Positions 32,508-47,700 of a DNA stretch of 64,000 nucleotides are shown here, in pieces; the first letter of the stretch is position 1; every line of letters starts with the position of its first letter. Source of the stretch: Typha latifolia (taxonomy: Eukaryota; Streptophyta; Magnoliopsida; Poales; Typhaceae); NCBI GenBank assembly GCA_019914945.1, contig CM034099.1:12785001-12849000 (forward strand). The letters run 5' to 3'. The translations under genes and the position numbers were made by a program. The notes beneath the pieces are model-generated. The model saw nothing but the letters and a program-made list of their open reading frames with translations, did not search any database and was not told the origin of the DNA.

Positions 32508-35500
32508 GTGAGAATTTTGTAGACTGTATAGTTAGATGTCGTTAATTCAGTAGTATTACAGGTTTGATGAAATTGCATAGGCTATTATTTTTTTGGACTT
32601 TAACAATTTATGAGATACAACTGCATTATCAAAGTTCAACTTTGGTCAGCTGTTGAAAAAAACTTGTTATTTTAGACATTTAGAGTGTGATAGGAAGATG
32701 ATATTTATTGGGCTTTGCTGATTCTGAAATTAGGAAATACAATGGACAGTAAATGGAAGTTTTAAGAGAGAGGGAGAGAGAGGGTCCAATATATATACAA
32801 CTAAAATCACAACTATATAATTATAATCAGTAATATGCCTTATTAAGTCCAATCTAAACAGAAGAATGAGAGAATGAGAAGTGAAAAAGGATAAAATAAA
32901 TTATATGTATCAAAAGATAACTAGAGAGAATTGATATTTTGAACTAACATCCTCAAAAGGAAAAGTAATATCTTCTAACTTAAGGTGCGTCAGACTTTAA
33001 CCTAGAGTATTCAAATTAAATATATTAAAAATTGCATGCTAATGATAAGCTCACTCCTACTTGATCGTCATACAGTCATAATCTTCTATCACAGTGTTTG
33101 CATGTACTTTGCATCTCCACCTTATTGTCCTTTTGATTGATTATACTCCACCTTGTCAATGTTCAAGAGCCTTGCTTTCTTTGTTCGGGTGGTTGACTAC
33201 AAATTATTGATTCTTTATATTATCCTTAATCTTCATTTGGAGTATCAGATATAATCATACAAATTACCTGAACAGAAAAAAGAAAATTTGAAAATGAGCA
33301 ATAGTAGGTCATAATCTGCTGTGGCAGCCGCATTTGCTAGTCTTCTATTTTCCATTGCCACACCAATAATGTAGTGGTGAGAAGGCAAGACGACATACGT
33401 CTGCCTTCAAGAACAATGGGAATTTGAACAATGGAAATCAACAATTCATATTTTTGTGAATGTATTCATAGCTCTTAGCTAATTTGCTAATTGTTGGAGT
33501 CCTTTAGATGCCTATTACAAACCTTTAAACAATAGTAGAAGTAAGATTGTCCGAACTTGCAAGGAGTCTCATATATTGACCATTGTCTTTGATTAACATG
33601 GTTAACTCTTAATCAAAATTCAAAACTTGAGGAAATATTTTCCAAATAAAATGCTTTGCAATATAAACTTACCTGATTGGCTATGTTAGTACTTGAAGCT
33701 GAAGTAGTAAATCTTTGTTGCTTCTCGCAAGGTTTTGAACTTTTGATACATCGCCAATGGATTCACACAAGTGGTAAAGGGTACTCCCTTGTATCCCATA
33801 TATTGTTGATATTGAATTGGTGTAGTAAGTGCCAATTGAGCTTAGGTTGGAAAATGTTATCTTCACAATACATCTTTCCTAAGCTTGTAAGTTCATATTG
33901 CTTGAACACTTCAAAGTTAGGGATAAGCTATTGGTGTACTTCTTAGTTGTGTGACCAAAATCAGAGCTGACTTCAGTTTATTCTATGGCATGATGCTCTC
34001 TGATTTCGCATGAACTTCTGAGTGGGATATATTTTGTTTATGTCTTGCAGTGTGAAACTCTTCTCGAGGGTTTACTTCAAAATGGAAGGCTAACTTTTGA
34101 GCAACTTTTGGAACGAACAATCTCGAAACTACCTGAAGGTGAATTGTTTTCTTTTTGCAATTACTTTGCAATATTTTTAACTTAAATTATATTTCCCCTC
34201 GATTACTTTATTTTTTAAATTTATCATCATAAGTAATGACAATCATGTCTTTCTTAGCTAGTGAATCTACAAGGAAAGAGTTACGTGTGAACTTCAACAA
34301 GCTTGCACATTCACATTATGTGGAACGCTGTCCAAAGCCTGAGCCCTTCCTTGTACCAACTTCTGAAGATCAATCTACAAGAAAACGTGGTGCTAAGATA
34401 AGTTAGAACATTTAATGTTATCCATATGTCAGTTTACGGAATAAGTAACTTGCATGTTTTATCCATTTGATTTTCTTCTTTGTTATCCTTATTGGTAACT
34501 ATTTATGGCAACAAATAGGAATCAACTCTGATAAACTCCTATTGACTCGAACCAAAATTGGAATGTTGTTGTATTGGCCAACTTTAATTCTACTCGACCT
34601 TCATTAACTTGAGATTGAGATTTGAGTTAATCAGGTCCAAAAAATCTTCTTATTGGTCCCCCATCACTCAGTCATTCATCTCTCTCCCTTCCTCCAGCCC
34701 CACTTCGTAACAACTCCTTCACCCTTATCTCCCTTTGCCGCTCCTCTCAGCTACGATTGTGTGAGAAGGCACAAGCAGTGTCACCTAGCATGTCTTGTGC
34801 TGGCAGACCAACCCATGACCCTAAGTCTTTGTGGTTATAAGGTTATGTTACTCTTTATATAGTTTTAGCGATTATTCATGGATATCGTTTGTAAGTTAAA
34901 AAAGAAAAAAACAATCATTAGCCTTTTCAAAATTGTGACAATCTGCTGTGTTTTTGCAAAATAAGTGTTTGATACTAAACATATATGGCATCTCTAAAGC
35001 TGAATAGCACAACACCTAAACACTTATGCCGTATTTTCACAGAATGTGTTTACATTTTTTTTTTGTGCTTTAGTTCCAATGGCTATTTAGTAAAAGAAGA
35101 AACTTATATTGAGTGCCTATTTACTAAAGCAAGAAACTGATATTGAGTGCCTATTTAGTAAAACAAGAAAACCAATATTGAGTTTAATCAAAAAAAAGGA
35201 AAAAAGAAAAAGAAAGAAAAAGATACTGATATTGAGTGTGTTCTGTCTTACAGACTAACGAACAATCTTCTCCTCTAGAACAACAAGCTGCAACAGCTGC
35301 AGCGCTTTCATATGCTGAAAGATTTTCTGAAATCCCAGATATTGAGACAGAGGCAGTAAATTTTGATGTTGGAGATCACCATCATGCTCTCTCTGCCGGT
35401 GATAAGGTTAGTCTCACTTATCGCATAAGATGATGCATGCTGAGAAACTCTTTATCCTTATGGTGATATTAGTCACACTAGCTCATATTTGCCTGCTCTA

Positions 35501-38500
35501 TAATAAACCTGTATAGTCGTGCTTAGCTCATAATTACCTGTTCTATAATAAGCCTGTATAATCACACTTAAGATTGTTTTGTTTCATATAATTTTATCTC
35601 TTATTATGAGGCAGAACATCGTGCTTCTATGTGTACAAGAGATTGCGTCCTTAAGTCATCATCAGCTACTAGTGGAAATCCTTGCAGAGAGTTGCTAGTT
35701 AAGTAGCAAGCATAGTTGCTTGGTGTCAAAATGAATCTTTCTGTTTGACATGAGATTAGTTTACTTCAGAGTTAACAATCTCTACTCACTTGGAGAAATA
35801 TATAGCAAGTTGAGTCAATGGAAGTTTCACATTTTGCATGATATATATTAAAGCATTAGGCTGTGCTGCTTATCTTCTAAATCTTTTATTAGATGTGCAA
35901 CTTTCTCATTTTAATTGCTTCCGACCTGTTTCATTACGATTAATTCCCACCTTTTGATACTAGTTCCTACCTTTGGATTAAAACATCAGCTGTAAGCTTG
36001 ATGGGATCCTTTATTTGCAAAAGATGGTGATGAACTAAAAAAATTTATAACGAATAATAGCTTAAATGGAGATCTGCTTCTTTTTCAGTCCAGGTAGAGC
36101 GAGGAAGATTGGCTAAAGAACTTAGATCTGTACTGATAATATATGGAGGCATTGAGATGTCTCTACTTGGGGTGGGGACATGTGCTTCATGCCTAATTGT
36201 ACTTGATTTAGATGGTTTTTGATTGGATTTGATTAGTTGGGCTAGCCATCAATTTTTTTGAATCGATTCAACCCTGGGGTTGTCCACATAGAATATATTT
36301 ATCTTCTGTGTCCATTGGATCTACTAGATTCATAATTAGGTTAGATTTTATTTTAGGTGGGACTCCTAGGACATATTGCTTAAGAAGCCACATTCTAGCT
36401 AGTACATGACATGTTTACTTCTTCGACCTTATTTCTTTTGGGTTTGAGAGGCTACTTTTAAGGCATATACCAACTATATAGCCAATTCTTAATCAGATTA
36501 GGTCTTAAACCAATTCTCTAATTAACTGTTTTGCTCCACTCCTTATTTCGGCATGACTACATCTTCTCTTTGTTTATGCAGTTGGAAGTTGAATTCTCTT
36601 CTCTTCTCATGCTTTTCTCAATTTATCCTCCTTCCTTTCCTTTCTCTGCTTCTGAATACTGTTTGCTATTCCTGGCTGTCACCACTGCTGTTCTCCCTTG
36701 TATTGTGGTACCATCGCTTGCACAAACATATTCTTCTTACAATCCCTGCAGCTGTCCTGCTTTGTTTTGATAGATTCCTGCTATTGTTGAACTCTATTTG
36801 ATGCCCTACCATGAAGAAGGCCTAGTTTCAATATCTTTACCTCTTAACATTCCCATGCTGGGATCTAAAGCTGAAATCAATTTTCCTCAAAACTTATTTT
36901 CTGAATTTACTGCTGCCTATGTTTCCTACTTCCTACGGTTGAAATGTTGTTTCTCAGAACCCTAGGCTGCTAACCGTAGACCCAACTTTACCTGATTATT
37001 AATCTCCAGTAGTCCTTGGAACTTTATCATTAGCACATCATTTCGCTGTATTATTTTTTGTTTAATTGATTGGATAGAGGTTTTGATTTTCTTAAATGAG
37101 ATGTTCTTTGGTCGTGTTCTCTGACTACATGTTGCCAACCTTGTTTTTCATCAATTGGTATTGGAGCATGCACTTATCTCACCACCTTCTTATCTTTGCT
37201 TCTATCATTACTGCACTTTGTTTCCTTCCTCTATTAGTGTTGCTGCTGCTGCCCCATTCCCTTTGTTGCTGCTACAAACTGCTGTTGCAACTGTTGTGGC
37301 ATTATATTGGAGAATTCTTGCTACAAGTCAAATTGGTTGATGCCTTAAGGTGAAGATTATCGTAGCATGCTCAATCAATAATGATTACTAATCCCAATGG
37401 ATGAGATCTACCTGAAATCTTCTCTTCTGGAGACACTTTTCATCCCTTTATGACTTTCTTAGTTCTTTTACTGCTGAAACCTTTCTTATTCAATCTGAAA
37501 ACTCTGGACTCAAACTTTAATCTATTGATTTTATTTCCAATTTGGGTGTTGGCATTTGTTCTTGACATGGGATTTTTCCTTTGGATTTCCTAGCATTTTG
37601 TGCTGAATTTAGTTAGTGTATGTTGTTCGTGCCTTTTAAATTGGTGATTAATATCTTTGGCCTTGTGTTCTCCAAACATGTAGCAAGTTAGTTTTGCATT
37701 TCGTCTTCTTTGTATAATTGTTTTGTTATTCTATGAATGACTAAAATGGTTACATACTTTCATCCTTCCTACTTTTTCTTCTGGAGAATCCAGTGTATTT
37801 TGCTTTCTTTAATCATCATATCATGTCTTTGAGATTTCCTTGAATATGCTGATTGATTCTGTTAAATTGAATCTTCTTGTTTATGCATATGTAGAATGAT
37901 AAAATTCATTTGTTTAAGCTAGGACAGGTAAACACAATTGGGCTATTTGTTTTCCAAGTGTATTTGCTTCATTGTCTATTTGTATGCTGGTAGAATAATA
38001 TGGTTATCTGTTACTACTCAATTACTTCTAAGCATTGTGCAAAATATGTTTTAACTGTTCAACAGCGCAAGTATGAGGCTTTGGAGATAGATCAAGAGCT
38101 TGAGTCTACAATTACTGAGAATGAAGTTCTTTGGCGGGCAAACTATGAGAAGTTTGTATATTGTCTCAAGAAGAAGGTTTTCTTTAAGCTTTATTACATG
38201 AAATTTGCTAAGATTTTCCATAATTTGTTAGTACAAGGTAATATAGTAATATAAAAAGAGTAGTTTAGAGTATGTCATGTTCCATATTTCACCTTTTTGT
38301 TTCTTCATTCAGTTTTGCTACTTTTATTACACATTGTTGTTAAACAATTTATGTATTTTCAAAGTGCACTACTATTTCACATGTAGGTGATAGGTTAATG
38401 TTAAGTCTAGCTACACCTTGCATTATGGTCTATGACCTCTAGGTAATGGTTATGGACTAATGGGAGCTCCTCTAAGGTAACTCTTTTAGACTTGTTTAAA

Positions 38501-41500
38501 GTTTTGCACTGCTCTAATTAATTGGTTACAATTTTGTTGGGGCGAAGTGCTGCAGACTGCCATTTGTGTCCCTGGCATAGACGGGGAGAAGGGAGGATTT
38601 AAGCTTTACTCTTTCTCTCTCCCTCTCTCTTATGTGAGTGTGTGTGTGCATGCTTTATCACGGTTGTGGCTACCAAAGCTATAGCGGTCATTGCTATTAG
38701 CTACAGTTGGCAGTGATGCGAATCGGGTTAGCTCGGATCACATCAAAATGATGCTTAATGGATTGAGTTTAGTTATCTTATTTGCTTATTTTGTTTAGTT
38801 AGTCTTAGTAGGTTAGAATTTTATTTAATTAGCTAAATTCAACTCTGTGCAGTTTCAGAAAAATATTCGTAGGATATTCTACAAATGTCTGAATAATATC
38901 AAACCAGTTGGATAAGATCGCTAATCTCAAAATATACAACTTTGGTATTTACGACTTCTCCAGATTCGGAATCTATTTGCAGCAAAACGAAGGACTAATC
39001 CGAGAAGATAAAAAAGACTGCTTTAGTTAAGTTGTTTAGGATTATTTAGATTTAATCTCTATAAATAAAGACTTATGGCTTGTATCTTAGGTATGCATGA
39101 ATGAAAGATTAATTGGCTTTTGTCTTGTATCCTAGTATCTCCCCTCTCATCTTAGCCGAAGGCTACAATCTCCCTCCTCATTCGTTACCAACTAACACCG
39201 CCTCTCCTGTCGGAATTAGGGGCGGCAATCGAGTCGGGTTAAGCGGGTTCGGGTTGAGTCGGGTTCGGGTCGGGTCAACTTCACCCTAATACGAGCATGA
39301 CCCGATTAATAAGCGGGTTGTATTTGGTAGACACGAACACGACCCGATTATTAAACGGGTAACACGACACGACCCGTCTATCTCGTTTAATATACGGATC
39401 GTGTTAACACAACACGATAACACGACCCATCTAAATTTTAGTCCCAATATTTGCAATGGACTTCCACTCGTCCGCAGACGGATTGTACTCCTCGATGATG
39501 GAAATTAGAGATAGAGTTGGAGATAGCGAGATCGGAGATAGAGTTGGAGATAGCGAGATCGGAGATGGCGAGGGTAGGAGGGTAGGAGAGGTAGGAGTAA
39601 GAGGTAGATCTATCAAACGACAAGACATCAATGGTGCGGGCGTGTAAGAAAGATGGTGATCCGTTAGATATTTTAGGAGAGAAGGGCGGCAGTGGAGGCG
39701 TGGCCACAAGAGGGAGGACCGGAGGGGATCGGGCCTTGGGATTTTGAAGAAGGTGAGAGGGTAGGAGGCCCGTCGGAGATCTGGGGAGAGAAAGGTGGTG
39801 GTGGAGGCAAGATGGCCACTAGAGGATATTAGGGCTTTGGGATTTCAAAGAGGATGAGAGGGTAGAGGCCCGTCGGAGATATGAGGAAAGAAGGGCTGCG
39901 ATGGCGGCAAGAGCTTATCACAAACGACAGTGGAGGCGAGAGGGAGGACGGGAGGAGATGATGGGCTTTGGGATTTCGAAGAAGGTGGGAGGCAGCTAGT
40001 GAGAGAGAAGGTGTGAGGGTTAAAAAAATTTAATATTTATATGGTTGGGTTGGTGGGTTAGCAGGTTGACTCGATTTGACCCGTATCTTTAAATGGGTCA
40101 AACGGATCAAATGTATAAACCTGAACATGTCCCAATTATTAATCGGGTTAGGCGGGTTGACCCGTTTATGACCCGAACTCGATTAGACTGAACCTAAACC
40201 CGATTAATAGTCGGGTTATCGGGTTGGGTCAATTTTTGTCACCCCTAACTGCAGGACTATTGCTTACTTGTTGATATATATTCTTTGGGACTACAAATCT
40301 TTGATATAGTCTTGGAAGTCTAGTGACTGCAAGTTTATGAACAATTGCCTTTTACTATGAGAGTTTAACACTGGACTGATGTAAGACAAATTCCTTGATT
40401 GCAGATTTGAGAAAAAACGTAACAAAAGTAGCTAACTCGTAGAATCCTCCAACCGGGTTGTTGGAATCCACCAACAGAACACTCAATATATCAAAACTCT
40501 CTAAATATTCATTAATGTATGACTACAAGCCTTTATATAGGCAAAGCAAAACAAATGACAAATAGCCTAATAAGCAAAAATGATGAAAATAGCCCCCAAG
40601 GCTAGTCAAAGCTTTTGTTAAGCCAGAGAGTAACGGGTGCAGTTCTTTTGTGCCTACGAGAGTAAACGTGATGAATAATAGTGTCCACACCTACTCTTCT
40701 GGGTGATAGAAACTCGACCCAGTCGGGTGGAGGTGTGGACGACTCTAGTAGTACTCTAAGATGTTAGGGTCAAGCTGCTGTAACTCATCGTGAGTGATCC
40801 ATGTACAATTAGACTTTACTCTACCATGCTAGCGAACCAGAAAATGATGCTCCTTCTGTAGTAGATGTTATTTAATAATTTAAAGAGCTTCTACCTTTTC
40901 TTGTAGTGTGGATGGAAAAAGAGAAGTGGTGGGTGTTATGTCAAATATGTTTGGAATAGTAGTAGCAGATGTAGCATATGGTTTAGTGGGGATATTTATA
41001 GGCGGTTTGTAAGTCACTAAATCATTAGTTTCTCGGGGTTGCGTCAAAGCACAATGAATGACAACAACAGTATGGCCTTCGTAACCATGATCCTTATCAC
41101 TATCTTACATGTCATTGGGGTCAACCTCATAAACTTACTCATTGATTTCGTCTTTCCTTGTAGTCTCATCCTGTTCCCTAAAGTAAAGGACCTTTTGTGG
41201 GCAGTTCATGACTACACGGCCAACCTGTCTACTTTTGTAACATTGATGTGAGGTCATAAACAGGTGCAACTTCATTGAGGAGCCTTTTTCTTTTGTCAGG
41301 TTAGACAGAGGCGGGCATTGAAGTTGGATGCATTGACGTGTTGGATGCATTAGATTGTTCACCACCCGTGTTGGATGCATTGACGTCACCTTTGTGCTTA
41401 GATTGTTCACCACCCATCTCAATAGCCTTAAGGCGGGCATTGAAGTTGCCTAATCTTGTTGTAATATTTTAAACAGATTTTTATAAAAATTTGTTGAAAT

Positions 41501-44500
41501 CTTCCATTGCAATGAGTTCCATATTAGACTAGGATGGTGTGTTAGAGACTACCCTACCACTACGAAGGTTCATGCAATGTGGTTACACTAGTGAGGGAAC
41601 AAATGCATATAATGCAACTTACATTTGATAATTTTCTAACCTCATGTGGAGATTTAGTGTTGGTGACAGATTTTCTTTTTATCCCTTGCTAATAGTGATC
41701 TCCTTGTGCAACGCGTATCTGAAACTCGAAGTCGACGTGCGTCGAACCTAGTAGCTCTCCGGTGTTCATGGAGCGATTGATCGGGCAAAGAATAGATGTG
41801 ATGCGGCGTTGAATCTAGGAGGTGGAGCATCGATAAACTGAGAACCTGGCTTTGAGACCAAGGTTGATGCATGACAAACTCTTTGATCGTAGATTTAATA
41901 AGAAATGTAACAAAAGTAGCTAACCAGAGAATCCACCAACTAGGGTGTTGAAATCCACCAACAAAATACTCAATATATCAATACTCTCCGAATATTCATT
42001 AACCAAAAAGAGAGGACTATAAGCCTTTATATAGGCAAATCAAAGCAAAAAACAAAAATAACCTAATAAGGAAAAATGATGAAAATAGCCGTGCAAGGCT
42101 AGTCAAAATCCTCGTTAAGCCAGAGAGCCATGCAGCTCTTTGTGCCTACGAGAGTAAACGTAATGAATAGTGGTATCTACACCAAGTTCTGAGATTGTGG
42201 GGAAAAAGTATTGATTATAAGGATGTTGGGATGGGCTTTCGGAGAGGGAAGTTGACTCAATGCTCAGATAATGAGTCATAAAGTAAGGGCATTCTTGATG
42301 ATAAAGATGGAGATGACTCCAATTAAACCGCCAATAATCGATCAAAACTTATGGGATCTTGGTCAGATGGTCTGGATGTTATGCAGTGTCGCCAATAGAG
42401 GGGAAGAATTGCCATTGAAGGATTCTATGTGGGAAAATTTTTGGGAGCTAAAGCTGTGGGGTTTACATCTGAACCTTGAGGACAAGATTCGTCTTCAAGA
42501 GGAGAGGATCGATAGGAATGGAGGTCTAATCTCTCCATTCTAGTCTACGTATCAAAAGAGACAACGACTAACTGTGGGAGAAGCTTCATCAGCATGGACG
42601 AATCCTAAGACGGGCATTTGAACGACCTTCCTGGCATTCGAACACCTGCGCCCGAGAGCAAAAATACTTCTACAGGCTGTTCGAACGCTTGACAGACACT
42701 ATGCTGATTTATTTTAGAGTTTGATTAGGGTTTGGCTTGTTTTCTTTCCTTAAATGACTAGTCCCATTCAGAGATTTTACATAGGTTGTTTTATGTGAGT
42801 TAAGGCAAGCAATAAAAATATTTTCTTCTCTTATCTATTCTCTTTCAGGTCTAGCCAGGGGGTTAAGGTTTGTATTCTTCTTTATTTTCTTTATTATTTT
42901 GCTGTGGTATTGCATGGTAGGCTCCGCCGGGTCAGAACCTATCATCTTCCTAGTTCTTACTAGTATGCGAAGCTTTAATCCACGATTGATTAGAACCTGC
43001 ATGTTTTAGATTTACAGCAAACACACCTATTTATCCAAATTTACCAATGTTTCCTTGTCTCTTTCCTCATTGAATAAGCTTACTTAATGTTATCTAGCCT
43101 ATCTACCCAGGTTAACAAATCTACAAGGCTTTATGGTGGCCTTCCTGTTAAAATTTTTCTGGACTTGGAATCACCGATTTTTGATTGATCTTGGTTTGAT
43201 AGCCTGGCTTTTGAGTATGACGTTTCCTTCCATGGAAATTGGAGACTTGCCCACTTAGAGTTCTCAAGATCCATCTTTATACTGATAAGGAAATGATGGG
43301 ATCATCCTATGCCTACCCATGTATTAAAAAGAGCAGCTCGTCAATTGAAGAATTGATTTTACTTTTGCATATCTATATGACCATATGGTTCTTCATTGGG
43401 TTTTATCTTTTCCTTATATCACAAACCCTGGCTAGCTATCATACAATCTTTAACATATTTGTGGTTTAAAACAGATTATTCATGTTTAGATGTTAAGAAT
43501 AAGCACCTGGTATGTTTTGAAAAGTCTTTCCTAAAATATCAATGACATACTCTCTTAGTCTGTTAATTGCATACCCTTTACTTTCTTCTTTTCTGTGTAT
43601 TAGGCTTGCGCTTCAAATGTGAGAGCACGGCTGGGTCTTGATGCTGGTATAATTTTGGAAGCAATGGTCGAGGCAAATGGTCAAGAAAAAGTTGGGACTA
43701 AGAATTCTGGTAATATCTAGTACCTGTGGTTCGTATGATCATGCTGCATGACATTTGATAGACAAACAGTTCCACTAAATTAATTGTTTCCTGTATTTTA
43801 CGAAAACAATCTATTCTCACTCTTCTTATATAATCTGTAGCTGGTTTAATATGGGATTATGGATAGACTATTTATTAAGTTAATGACATTCTAAAATTGT
43901 TAAACATTTTGCATCATCATATTTGTTAAAATTTTATTTTATATTGCTTTATATCTCTTAATTTCTTCTTGTGCTAGATTTCTATTATTCTTGACCAATA
44001 TACCGATGCTGAGCATGGTTCAACAATCGCATTGTATGATTTGTTTAGGTACAAGTTTAGCATAACAAAAGGTGTTTTCAAAGCATTCCATTCAATGCTC
44101 CATTTTCTCCATGGGATTGTTGATGCACGTTCTATTTGTTGGAACATATGTGTCAGCATAAAACTTTTGGATCTTAGGCTTAATTTGGTTTCCGAGTATG
44201 TTAGGAATTTTTTTTTTCTGTAAATCAGCTGAAGAGCATCTTTGTTGCTTAATCTATGATTGTTAGTGCTTTTGTTTATATGGCAAATTCGTTGGCATAA
44301 AGCTAAGGTTACTAATATTGAGATCAGGATTAGTTGACCATCTTGACTTATGCGGTAATCAAACTATTTTTAATTACCTAAAATTTAAAAAATTATTTAA
44401 AAATATAAGAAAATTTCTAAAATTTAGACATGATAGAAAAATAAGAAAATAAAAATTACTTGCATATGAAGCCTAAAAAGTAAAAAGAAATATTCACTTA

Positions 44501-44723
44501 AAACCATGATGAATTTCGAGCTGGATTGTATAAATTCTTGTGATTGTCGTTATCATCATGACTATGAGCATGGATGGCTGTGCCGGCGGCGTACCGGCAC
44601 GTGGCACGAATAGCATCGTCGCTCACTATTGACCTTGTCGCCGATCGCCGCTCGCTGATCGTCGTTCGCCGATCGTCGTCGCTTCGTTGGGTGCCCTAGC
44701 TCGCCTGAGAGAGAAGAGAGATC

Positions 44724-44754
<31 letters not shown>

Positions 44755-47700
44755 TAAATTTAAGTTGCGGGTCCCGGATCCTCTTCTCCCGGGCGAGCTA
44801 GGGCACCCGACGAAGCGACGGCGAGCACCGGGCGATGGTGATGGCGGGCGGCGAGCGGCGAGCGGCGAGCGACGGCGACGGCGACTGCAAAGACAAATGT
44901 GAGTATCCCTTACCTCTTTCTCTTACTCTCTTACGTCATGGCCGGTGGTCAGCACAGTCTGTGCTTGTGGCATGGCCATCGTTGACTATGAGTTTTGTAA
45001 ATATGGATGACTAGAGCTTGATACTCCAACTTCTAAAGAGATTGCGTCAGACTAATCATATTAAATGACTATACATTTTGTTGCGTTTAGGAGGATAATA
45101 ACCAGCGTATGAATTATGTAATAACTCTAAATATTGAATACTCAATGAATCATATTCCAAGAAGGAACATCTTCATTGCGACGCTGCTGATATGTATGTG
45201 CATCTTCAATTTCTTTATCTTCAATCCTTGTGTTAATCTTTTTGATTTTCCTCAACAAATGTGGAAATGATGATCTCACTATTAGGTATATCATTAAGAT
45301 TATCAAAGTTATTATTGTTACTTCTATAATGGCTTGTACTAGCCTTTACTATCCTTGCGATCCCCCATCCTATAACGCATCGTATAACAAAGAGTTATCT
45401 CTATTATCTAATTATCTACACTTCTCTCATCTATGGAGTCAAAAAGCTTCTTTATCAGAAAAATAATTTAAATCAATTAATTGATTATTTTTTTGTCTTC
45501 TTTTTAAACTTCCCTCCCTCAATCTCATATTACAATTGAATAATACTAACTTCTTAATCTTTTTATTATCAATTTATTTCGTATTTTACTATTTTCGTGT
45601 GGATCAAAGAGAGTACAATTTTTTTATACTATTAAGGACAGTTTGCCATAAGATCTTTTTTGTTATTGATGTTAAATTTAGCGCCTCCCATCTATAAATG
45701 AAATACTATTCAATTGGAGTGTTATCAGATATGGTTACAACAATTGTAACAGTAGTGGATTATTTAGCTCATAATTTATATCTCCTTACCTTAAATATTA
45801 TATTGCATACATTTTATAAGACATTGGTTAGGTTGAAACTTGAAAGAAGTAATAACAAAATTATTTAATTGAATCATAACTTTTTTGTTGCAAAAATTTT
45901 ATTTATAAATGTCGGGCTCTAGTCTATTGATTACATTCCTACCTCTCATCAAAACTTTAGTATCATTAGTGATATTTCTAGAGAATTGGAATTTTGGATT
46001 AAGGAAATACCCTATGGATATTGTAATTTGAAACTCGTAAACATCCAAACTTCATAATACTTATAAATGAAAGTAAATTAATAAATTACAAGCATGCTTA
46101 CTATCATGTATATTTCGATGCAATTGTCTGACCCATCTGGAACCAATTAACTTAGACTATTTTTAATTTTTGCTCATTTTTTTTGGTATGTTCATAGCCT
46201 CATACAAAAAGCCTATGTCATGCTTGTTATTACTGCCTATAAATCATAATACCTTGATATGACGTTCGAATGTTGTGGTAGCAATTGTGATATTATTCCA
46301 AAAGGTATGTTTTTCGAAGTTTCACCTAATCTTTAATCTTTAGGATTCATTTTATTAATTTGTGATGTAAATATCCATATAATACTGTTCTTATATTGCA
46401 TGATGTTCTTCGATGCTAGCAAATGAGTGAAAAATCTAGTAGTGTTGATTTTGATGATTTCTTTACCACTAGTTGTATGCCAAAATAATTGAATAGCCCA
46501 AATAATTGAATAGCCCAACCATGATTATATATAAAGTTTGTTATTCTGTAGCTCAACCACTCAGATCGGATCAAACTATTTTAATTACATAAAATTCTAA
46601 ATATTATTTCAAAATATAATAAAATTATATTTTTTTGAAAAATGGCAAAACTAAGAAAATTATAAAAGAATTTTTTTTTTGTCCCAGTGAAGAGAAGAAA
46701 AAAAACTACAACGAAGAAATGTCGAAAAAAAGAAATAAAAAAGAAAGTTCATATAACAGGTCGCCGGAGTCGGATGTGCGTCAATGGAGTTTGCTTATTG
46801 GATTTTTGCGTTGGAGAAGTAGTAACTATGGTAGGAAGAGAGAGAGAAATAGTTAAAGAGAGAGAAATAGTGAAAGAGGAGGAAATCTGGATTGAGTACC
46901 TGATCCCAGTGAATTGATTGGGATCAGGTATGCCCAATTCTACGAACAATGATTTATTCTACTATATCATCCATTAATGGAAAATAGAAGTTATATTTTT
47001 GAAATGAGCAGTTATATCCATAGACTTTAAAAATATTGTCACTATGTATGAGTACACCAATAAATTAATTATATTTCTCTTATTTTCTGTAGTTTACTAA
47101 TCACATATCAACATACAAATTACAACTAAATTCATTTCAATAATTTTTAAATGTTTCAATGTAAGTATGAAGCTTATCTATCTCCGACTCAAAATATTTA
47201 GTAACAATATAATGTGAACTATGAGGTTTAAACACTAAACCCTAGTGATTGTATAGTGTTAACCATAGTATGATAATAAGGATTATCTGTTACATTGAAA
47301 TAAATATTGTTGTTGTAGAAAAAAAATTGAGATGATGTTAGTAACGAACTTCTTTGCATTTGCTATCCCTTTGATAGTAGTTTGTGCGTGACATTTTTTT
47401 TGTAAGATATGTATCATTAAAATCACTATGTAACACTAGGAATCATGGTTCGTCATATTGGCCGATCCGTATCGAGATTGGCCAATCTGGATCGGGATCG
47501 GCCGAACTCGATCCCGATCCAAGCCCGATCTGAACTCTTTTTCTCTTTCATTGATGCAAAACGTGGTGGAGAGAGAGATGGGGGAGGAAAGTAAGAAAAA
47601 AAGGAACGAGGTTTCACACCTCCATCCTAAAAGTGGTTTCACACCAAAATTCTCCAAGGAGCAAAATCACATAATCTTTCATTCACCTCCAAGGAAAATA

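Larger units (their letters stand above)
38714..40376 (+). mobile_element. Possible LTR remnant in RPC3 intron 7, interrupted by a hAT MITE
   Basis: 38714 starts TGATGCGAATC, and a promoter-like 'ctctataaataaagac' lies at about 39057, followed by LTR-like sequence to 39215. It resumes at 40249 after the MITE. No partner LTR, PBS or duplication was found, so the call rests on layout only. Confidence 0.3.

Noticed and set aside
36531..37353. Hydrophobic ORFs suggesting a small membrane protein gene
   Set aside because: They overlap in different frames within a T-rich RPC3 intron and show no conserved motif.
43239..43469. ORF of 76 codons in RPC3 intron 7
   Set aside because: No recognisable domain, and it lies in AT-rich intron sequence just upstream of exon 8.
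46635..46917. Lysine-rich ORFs
   Set aside because: A/G-rich composition within the intron; no start context or homology, and part is a repeat arm found elsewhere in the window.
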